Part shown: positions 5,683-10,789 of the stretch, piece after piece
Numbering within the stretch: position 1 is the stretch's first letter
Layout: the number at the start of each line of letters is the position of its first letter
Origin: GCA-020343675 sp964462945
GTDB lineage: Bacteria; Planctomycetota; Phycisphaerae; Sedimentisphaerales; Anaerobacaceae
Reading direction: 5' to 3'
DNA length: 10,789 nt
Assembly: GCA_964462945.1 (NCBI GenBank)
Contig: CAYWZW010000112.1
Location: forward strand, 1 to 10,789
Position numbers and translations under genes: made by a program
The notes under the pieces: generated by a model
Told to the model about the DNA's origin: nothing
Database searches by the model: none
Seen by the model: the letters and a program-made list of their open reading frames with translations, nothing else

Positions 5683-7098
5683 ATGAAGACTGGACGCTCA
5701 TTTCTGGACTACTTCAAGTTCGTATTTGGTGTTTGCCTGGCGGCTGTCGTCATCATGCTGGTTACTGGGCGTCGCGCCGCTCTGGGTCCGGTGCTGATTG
5801 CGATGTTCGTTTCGCTGGCCCTGTATTTCACGAGCCATCCGTTCCTGAAAAGATTCGCCTTTACGATATGGGTATTCGCATTTGTGTCGGTCTCAATAGC
5901 CTATCATGGCAGTCTCATCAAATGGGGCGGCTATGAGTTGAAAAACTCGATTACCCCACTGATTCAGATAATCATGTTCGGCATGGGAACGACCCTGAGC
6001 CTGCAGGATTTCAGCCAGGTACTCAAAAGACCCTGGCCTATCCTCGTGGGATTTGTCGCGCAGTTTCTTATCATGCCCCTTACCGGCTGGACTCTTGCCA
6101 ACGGCCTGATTTTTGGCAAGACGTTCGGTTTTACGCCGGAGAGTTTTACACCTGAGATAGCGGCGGGCATCGTACTTATCGGCTGCTGTCCGAGCGGCGT
6201 AGCTTCAAACGTTATGACGTATCTTTCGGGCGGCGACGTGGCCGTATCGGTTACGGTTACTTCCTGCACGACTCTCGCCGCACCCTTTATGACGCCCGTA
6301 CTGATGAAAGCGCTCGGCGGCAAGTTGGTTGAAGTCTATTTGCTCAAAATGATGTTTGAAATCATCAACATGATAATCGTCCCTGTTGTTGCCGGCCTGA
6401 TCGCCAATCGCATCCTCTACAGCAGACACAGGGTGTTTCAGCACGGTTGGCTGTTGTCTTTCATTTCGGCGGCAGGTATCCTTTCTACCGTGCTTGCAAT
6501 ACGTTTCGTACCCACGGCTATATTTACGTGCAGCAAGGGCCAGCCCTATGAAGCCTCTTTTCCCAGAGGCGGCATTATCTTTGGGCTGGCATTGCTCAGC
6601 GTGGTTGCGCTGTCGCAATTGGTGGTACGTGTATGGCTGAAAGGACCGGAGCGCTGGATGGATCGGGTGTTGCCGATTGTATCCATGCTCGGGATATGCT
6701 GCATCATTGCGGTTATCACTGCTCGCTCCATCCATGACATCTCCGGGGAAGAGCTTAAAGGAGTGCTGCCTTACCTGTTTGCGGCGACAATAATTCACAA
6801 CGCCGTAGGTTATTTTCTGGGGTACTGGATGGCTCGTGCGGCCCGCTTGAATGAGCGGGTATGCAGGGCGGTGGCTTTTGAAGTCGGGATGCAGAACGGC
6901 GGAATGGCGTCGGGACTTGCTATGAATGTGATTAAGAGTTCGGCCGCAGCCTTGGCCCCCGCCATTTTTGGACCCTGGCAGAACGTATCCGGATCCATCC
7001 TGGCCACTTGGTGGCACCGAAAGCCGGTGGACAAAGACTCAGGCGTGCAGCAACGTGGCGAGATAGTTAACAAAGGAGATAACGATGAATCGGCGTAG
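5683..7098 (+). CDS. BASS-family (bile acid:sodium symporter-like) organic-anion transporter, extended form
   Basis: A 471-residue inner-membrane protein; AGGAG at 5674-5678 precedes the ATG by 4 nt. It has many hydrophobic helices, about ten or more. Family signatures are clear: FGMGTTLSLQDF, GCCPSGVASNVMTYLSGGD (167-185; Ser175-Asn176), and FEVGMQNGGMASGLA, where Glu400 and Gln404 have the E-x3-Q spacing of a sodium-site pair in the bacterial homologue ASBT-NM. These suggest sodium-coupled uptake. BASS members carry bile acids, pyruvate and other organic anions; here the neighbours suggest a sugar acid or keto acid, which is inference. At 471 residues it is much longer than the usual 300-330: there are extra N-terminal helices (about 10-80) and an insert (about 250-330) that includes a polar loop TCSKGQPYEASFPRGG. 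The hydrophilic C-terminal tail after WHRKP overlaps the next gene by 14 nt, implying translational coupling. Confidence 0.85.
   Translation: MKTGRSFLDYFKFVFGVCLAAVVIMLVTGRRAALGPVLIAMFVSLALYFTSHPFLKRFAFTIWVFAFVSVSIAYHGSLIKWGGYELKNSITPLIQIIMFGMGTTLSLQDFSQVLKRPWPILVGFVAQFLIMPLTGWTLANGLIFGKTFGFTPESFTPEIAAGIVLIGCCPSGVASNVMTYLSGGDVAVSVTVTSCTTLAAPFMTPVLMKALGGKLVEVYLLKMMFEIINMIIVPVVAGLIANRILYSRHRVFQHGWLLSFISAAGILSTVLAIRFVPTAIFTCSKGQPYEASFPRGGIIFGLALLSVVALSQLVVRVWLKGPERWMDRVLPIVSMLGICCIIAVITARSIHDISGEELKGVLPYLFAATIIHNAVGYFLGYWMARAARLNERVCRAVAFEVGMQNGGMASGLAMNVIKSSAAALAPAIFGPWQNVSGSILATWWHRKPVDKDSGVQQRGEIVNKGDNDESA
7072..7078 (+). promoter_or_regulatory. Shine-Dalgarno of the second dehydratase, inside the transporter gene
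   Basis: AAAGGAG lies 6 nt before the ATG at 7085, within the last codons of the transporter gene. A strong site at a 14-nt overlap supports translational coupling and fixes the start. Confidence 0.75.
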
Positions 7099-8419
7099 CT
7101 TGATGAAGTCGGTAGGATTCGGCATCGTGGCCGGTACCTTCGCAGCCGTATCACGAAGTGATGAGGCGCTCGCGAATACTTACGCGGAGGCAACGAAGGG
7201 ATTACCCCGTTTGAAGATTATGAACGTCAAGGCTATTCTGACCGCGCCGGAAGGCATACGCCTCTGTGTGGTCAAGGTCGAGACGAGCGAGCCGGGGTTG
7301 TACGGCATGGGCTGTGCGACCTTCAATCAACGTCCTTTGCCGGTGGCCGCGGCGGTGAATGAGTATTTGAATCCGTTTGCAAAGGACAGGGACGCCGACA
7401 ACATAGAAGATATGTGGCAGAACGCCTATACGAGCTCCTATTGGCGCAACGGTCCGGTTCTCAACAACGCCTTGAGCGGTCTCGACCAGGCCCTGTGGGA
7501 CATCAAAGGCAAGCGCGCCAATATGCCCGTGTACCAGTTGCTCGGCGGCAAGTGCCGGTTCGCGGTGGATTGTTACACTCATTGCAGCAGCCGCGACCTG
7601 GATGGACTCGAAAGCAGAGTCCGCAAGGCGATGGGGGAAGGCTACAGGCATATACGGATACAGCTCGGCGGCTACGGCTCGCCCCACCTGTCCAAGACGC
7701 CTGCCTTTAAGGACGCGGAATTCGGCTTGCCCTCCGATTCAAACATGGACCCGGGGCCTTACGTCAGGGCCACGGTTAAGATGTTCGAGCACATCCGAAA
7801 GGCGTGTGGAGATGAGGTTGAATTGCTGCACGACATCCACGAGCGAATACCCCCGATTCAGGCGATCAACCTGATAAAGCAGTTGGAGCCGTATCACCCG
7901 TTCTTCATCGAAGACCCGTTCGCCCCCGAAGACAACGGATATTTCAAGATGCTCCGCCAGCAGACCAGCGTGCCGATTGCGATGGGCGAACTGTTCAACA
8001 GCCCGCACGAATGGACCGGGCTTATAACCGAAAGGCTCATCGACTTTATCCGCGTCCATATTTCACAGGTCGGTGGCCTGACCGTCGCCCGAAAGATCGC
8101 CGCATTGGCTGAATGGTTCAACGTGCGCTCCGCGTGGCACGGTCCCGGCGACGTCTCGCCCGTTGGGCACGCGGCCAATGCGCACCTCGATCTGGCGATT
8201 CCAAACTTCGGGATACAGGAAAGCGTGCGCTTCAGCGACAAGACAAGAGAGGTTTTCTCCGGCTGTCCCACCGTCAAGGAAGGTTACATGTATGTAAACG
8301 AAGCCCCAGGCTTTGGTGTTAACATGGACGAGAGCCTCGCCGCGAAGTTCCCACTGCCCGAGCATCCGGGCTATTGGAGCCCCGTCCGCAGAAGTGACGG
8401 CACGGCGGTCAGGCCGTAA
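7085..8419 (+). CDS. Tat-exported mannonate dehydratase-like (ManD/RspA) enolase-superfamily protein
   Basis: 444 residues. A Tat leader (NRRSLMK, residues 2-8) ends in ALA (28-30) before N31. The capping domain contains LSGLDQALWDIKGKRANMPVYQLLGGK. Barrel ligands are Asp250 and His252 (HDIHERI), Glu276 (FIEDP) and Glu302 (GELFNSPHEW); then RLIDFIRVHISQVGGL and His352 in AWHGPGDVSPVGHAAN. These stretches are highly characteristic of ManD/RspA. The four positions 250/276/302/352 sit a constant 40 residues after Asp210/Glu236/Glu262/His312, which I recall for the characterised Novosphingobium ManD, and the excess fits the leader plus a short extension. The known reaction is D-mannonate (in some members D-gluconate) to 2-keto-3-deoxygluconate, Mg-dependent. 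ManD-group enzymes differ widely in rate and some lack dehydratase activity, so the substrate is uncertain. Export is unusual, since characterised ManDs are cytoplasmic. It is coupled to the transporter upstream. Confidence 0.88.
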   Translation: MNRRSLMKSVGFGIVAGTFAAVSRSDEALANTYAEATKGLPRLKIMNVKAILTAPEGIRLCVVKVETSEPGLYGMGCATFNQRPLPVAAAVNEYLNPFAKDRDADNIEDMWQNAYTSSYWRNGPVLNNALSGLDQALWDIKGKRANMPVYQLLGGKCRFAVDCYTHCSSRDLDGLESRVRKAMGEGYRHIRIQLGGYGSPHLSKTPAFKDAEFGLPSDSNMDPGPYVRATVKMFEHIRKACGDEVELLHDIHERIPPIQAINLIKQLEPYHPFFIEDPFAPEDNGYFKMLRQQTSVPIAMGELFNSPHEWTGLITERLIDFIRVHISQVGGLTVARKIAALAEWFNVRSAWHGPGDVSPVGHAANAHLDLAIPNFGIQESVRFSDKTREVFSGCPTVKEGYMYVNEAPGFGVNMDESLAAKFPLPEHPGYWSPVRRSDGTAVRP

Positions 8420-8424
8420 ATTCG

Positions 8425-8480
8425 TTCAGCGTTCTGCGTTCGTCGGTACGGAGCACGGAGCACGAGATACGAGGTACGAA
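8425..8480. repeat. Eight contiguous heptanucleotide units running into the glycoside hydrolase start codon
   Basis: From 8425 eight 7-nt units follow without a break. Three are of TTCNGCG type (8425-8445: TTCAGCG, TTCTGCG, TTCGTCG). Five are of GYACGRR type (8446-8480: GTACGGA, GCACGGA, GCACGAG, ATACGAG, GTACGAA). The last base, A8480, is the A of the start codon. GAGG at 8471-8474, the only Shine-Dalgarno candidate, lies inside the array, 5 nt before the first ATG and 8 nt before the second. The array fills nearly all of the 60-nt spacer. Confidence 0.75.
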
Positions 8481-10708
8481 TGATGAACCGAAGAGACTTT
8501 ATGAAAACGTCGGTCGTTGCGGGGGCGTATGCGGTTCTGGGTGCGCCGTGGGGTGCTGCCGGCCAGAGCGATCAACCGTGGTTTGACCGCCCGATGCGCT
8601 GGGCACAGTTGGTCCTTGTGGAGAACGATCCAGGCCAATCCTTCGACTCCGCTCAGGATGGTGAGCCTGTCGAACCATTCGACCCGGATTTTTGGCTGGA
8701 TTACTTCAAGCGGGTCCACGCCGACGGCGCCTGCCTGAGTGCAGGAGGCGCCGTCGCATACTATCCCACGACAGTCCCTCTGCACCATCGCAGTGCGTGG
8801 CTTGGGGACTCCGATCCGTTCGGCTACCTGGTCCGCGGATGCCGGAAGATGGAGATGGCGGTCATTGCCCGCACCGATCCCCACGCGACGTGGAACAACG
8901 CATACGAGGCCCATCCGGACTGGATAGCCGTCGATTCGAAGGGACAGAAGCGGCGTCACTGGTCGAATCCTGAATTATGGGTCACCTGCGCGCTGGGCCC
9001 GTACAACTTTGACTTCATGACGCAGGTTCACCGGGAGATCATGAAGCTGTATCAGGTGGATGGAATCTTCTCCAATCGCTGGGCCGGTCATGGAACCTGC
9101 TACTGTGAGCACTGCGTTAGAAATTTCAAGTCGTTTTCCGGGATGGACCTGCCGCGAACGAGCGACCGCGGTGATCCGGCTTACCGCAAGTACTCGGAGT
9201 GGCAAATCGACCGGCTCAGAGAGCTGTGGTTCCTCTGGGACCGGACGATCCGAGAAGTCAAGTCCACCTCGCGGTATATTCCCAATGGGTTTCCCGACAA
9301 TGTTGTTACCGGGGCATTGTCTGACATCTTCTTCACCGACCACCAGGGCAGAAGCGGCGTGATTCCTCCCTGGTCGAACGGCAAGCGCGCCAAAGAGCTT
9401 CGCGCGACCATGGGCATGAAGCCCCTGGGCGGCATATTCAGCATCGGGCTGGAAGAGCAGTACAGGTGGAAGGATTCCGTGCAGAGCGAGGCGGAAATCC
9501 GGATTTGGGTGGCGGAAGGGTCGGCCAATAACATGCGGCCCTGGTTTGTCAAGTTCTCCGGGACCATCTATGACCGGCGATGGCTGCCGGTGGTTGAAAA
9601 AATCTACGAATGGCATTATCGCAATGAAAAGTACCTGCGAAATGTTGCTCCGCTGGCCCGGGTCGGGATGGTTTACTCGGAACAGACCGAGCGGTACTAT
9701 GGAGGCCAGCCGTGGCAGCAGGGCAGCAGCGGCCACGAGCTGGGGATGTATCATGCCCTGATCGAGGCGCGCGTGCCGTTCGAGATGGTCAACGACCGCC
9801 TCCTTGACGCCGAACACCTCAAGCCGTTCAAGCTGCTGATCCTTCCGAACGTCGCCGCTCTCTCCGAATCGCAGTGCGAGCAGCTCAGGCAGTACGTCCG
9901 GCGAGGGGGCAGCCTGGTCGCAACCTTCGAAACGTCGCTGTACGATGAAGAAGGCAAGCAGCGGCCGGACTTTGGCCTGGCCGATTTGTTCGGCGTCTCT
10001 TACGACGGCCGCGTCGAAGGGCCCATGAGAAACTCGTATTTGAGATTAAAGCCCGACGCGAAAACCGGCCGGTTCCATCCCGTCCTGGAGGGGCTGGAAG
10101 ATGCGTACAGAATCATCAACGGAATCTGGCGAGTCCAGGTCAAGCCGGCGGCGGATTTCCCTTCTCCTGTGACGCTGATACCCAGCTATCCCGATTTGCC
10201 GATGGAGCACGTCTATCCGCGAAAGCCCGATACGGATATCCGCGAATTGTACCTGAAGGAGCTTGGAGAAAGCCGGGTCGCATATATCCCGTGGGACATA
10301 GATCGGACATTTTGGAGGATAATGAACGCAGACCATGGGACGCTTCTGCGGAACGTCGTCAATTGGGCGGCGAATGAAGAGCCGCCCGTCCAGGTGACGG
10401 GGCCCGGGATTCTGGATGTCACCGTATGGCGGCAGGCTAAATCGATGACCGTTCATCTTGTAAACCTGACCAATCCAATGATGATGAAGGGTCCGTTCCG
10501 GGAATTCATCCCGGTGGGTGAGCAACAAGTCCACGTCCGAATCCCACAGGATACGAAAATAGAGAAGGTCCATCTGTTAGTTAGCGATAAGGCCCCCGCG
10601 TGGCAGACCCGCCTGCCGGCTGTCGGGCAGGTCGGCGGTGGGACTGTCGAAATCAAGGTGCCGTCGATCCTGGACCACGAAGTCATCGCATTGGATTTTC
10701 GCACATGA
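8480..10708 (+). CDS. Tat-exported GHL6/GH42-like glycoside hydrolase with beta-galactosidase trimerisation domain
   Basis: 742 residues. The start is the ATG at 8480 or 8483; GAGG in the upstream repeat fits the second better. The Tat leader has NRRDFMK (3-9) and a likely cut near AAGQ (26-29). Residues about 67-390 resemble the GHL6 hypothetical glycosyl hydrolase barrel: FDPDFWLDYFKR, then ARTDPHATWNNAYEAHPDW and DGIFSNRW (194-201), directly followed by C207-x-C209-x2-C212. That cysteine pattern recalls the zinc site of GH42 beta-galactosidases, with Cys170 a possible fourth ligand. Residues about 394-505 match the beta-galactosidase trimerisation domain (RVGMVYSEQ, LLILPNVAALS, YVRRGGSLVATFETS, LADLFGV). 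The C-terminal part looks like a beta-sandwich (MTVHLVNLTNP). It probably cleaves a glycoside outside the cytoplasm; the sugar and catalytic acids are not evident. Residues 55-66 come from an inserted palindromic repeat. The gene ends at TGA 10706-10708. Confidence 0.82.
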   Translation: MMNRRDFMKTSVVAGAYAVLGAPWGAAGQSDQPWFDRPMRWAQLVLVENDPGQSFDSAQDGEPVEPFDPDFWLDYFKRVHADGACLSAGGAVAYYPTTVPLHHRSAWLGDSDPFGYLVRGCRKMEMAVIARTDPHATWNNAYEAHPDWIAVDSKGQKRRHWSNPELWVTCALGPYNFDFMTQVHREIMKLYQVDGIFSNRWAGHGTCYCEHCVRNFKSFSGMDLPRTSDRGDPAYRKYSEWQIDRLRELWFLWDRTIREVKSTSRYIPNGFPDNVVTGALSDIFFTDHQGRSGVIPPWSNGKRAKELRATMGMKPLGGIFSIGLEEQYRWKDSVQSEAEIRIWVAEGSANNMRPWFVKFSGTIYDRRWLPVVEKIYEWHYRNEKYLRNVAPLARVGMVYSEQTERYYGGQPWQQGSSGHELGMYHALIEARVPFEMVNDRLLDAEHLKPFKLLILPNVAALSESQCEQLRQYVRRGGSLVATFETSLYDEEGKQRPDFGLADLFGVSYDGRVEGPMRNSYLRLKPDAKTGRFHPVLEGLEDAYRIINGIWRVQVKPAADFPSPVTLIPSYPDLPMEHVYPRKPDTDIRELYLKELGESRVAYIPWDIDRTFWRIMNADHGTLLRNVVNWAANEEPPVQVTGPGILDVTVWRQAKSMTVHLVNLTNPMMMKGPFREFIPVGEQQVHVRIPQDTKIEKVHLLVSDKAPAWQTRLPAVGQVGGGTVEIKVPSILDHEVIALDFRT
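8642..8677. repeat. 36-bp palindromic repeat inserted in frame in the glycoside hydrolase gene
   Basis: TTCGAC (8642-8647) and GTCGAA (8669-8674) pair, as do GCTCA (8651-8655) and TGAGC (8662-8666), around the loop GGATGG. The word TTCGAC recurs at 8678-8683 exactly 36 nt after the first copy, so the element adds 12 codons (FDSAQDGEPVEP) without a frameshift; removing them rejoins GQS to FDPDFW. I recognise this sequence type from many unrelated bacterial genomes and metagenomes, where other frames of it give peptides such as LRMVSLSNH. It resembles a REP/MITE-like interspersed element. Confidence 0.7.
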
Positions 10709-10789
10709 CCACCGAGAGCACGGTTCTGCAGCCTGTAATCTCATGAAAGGCTGTCTCCAATCGTTTAGCGTGATATGATAGAGGCCAAA
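10709..10789. other. Downstream tail without recognisable gene
   Basis: The 81 nt after the glycoside hydrolase contain no convincing coding start, heptad array or terminator. A short frame from the ATG at 10743 stops after 11 codons. The ATG at 10775 has no Shine-Dalgarno and runs off the window. Confidence 0.5.

Noticed and set aside
10743..10778. A new gene start in the downstream tail
   Set aside because: The frame from 10743 stops after 11 codons, and the ATG at 10775 lacks a ribosome binding site and leaves the window after five codons.

Overview
The window holds six complete genes, all on the + strand, in an operon-like row: a secreted acetyl-xylan-esterase-like hydrolase (154-2199), a secreted fusion of a DUF1080 (3-keto-disaccharide hydrolase) domain with an RraA-type aldolase domain (2446-4077), a Tat-exported enolase-superfamily sugar-acid dehydratase (4247-5581), a long BASS-family (bile acid:sodium symporter-like) membrane transporter (5683-7098), a second Tat-exported enolase-superfamily protein of the mannonate dehydratase (ManD/RspA) type (7085-8419), and a Tat-exported GHL6/GH42-like glycoside hydrolase with a beta-galactosidase trimerisation domain (8480-10708). 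The transporter and the second dehydratase overlap by 14 nt; the other spacers are 60 to 246 nt. I see no rRNA, tRNA, CRISPR or transposase.

The gene content (DUF1080, RRxxMK Tat leaders on enzymes, GHL6-type hydrolases, two-domain acetyl-xylan-esterase-like proteins) and the interspersed short repeats suggest a polysaccharide-degrading member of the Planctomycetota, perhaps Phycisphaerae, or a relative in the PVC group. No marker gene is present, so this rests on overall character only.

Together the genes read as a glycan and sugar-acid utilisation locus: deacetylation and glycoside cleavage outside the cytoplasm, dehydration of aldonic or uronic-type acids to 2-keto-3-deoxy acids, aldol cleavage of a keto acid by the RraA domain, and uptake of an organic anion by the BASS protein. 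The unusual point is that every enzyme carries an export signal, so chemistry that is normally cytoplasmic (sugar-acid dehydration, RraA-type aldol cleavage) appears to be placed outside the inner membrane, beside a carrier of a family known to move organic anions.

The second striking feature is in the spacers. All four non-overlapping intergenic spacers carry degenerate arrays with a strict 7-nt period. Each uses a different consensus word (GATTGNC, GGTNATT, ATTTAYG, GYACGRR), and three of the four include an oppositely oriented or switched block that could fold into an imperfect hairpin. The last array runs in phase into the start codon of the glycoside hydrolase and supplies its Shine-Dalgarno. 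They resemble in principle the heptanucleotide STRR sequences of cyanobacteria. A different 36-bp palindromic element sits in frame inside the glycoside hydrolase gene.
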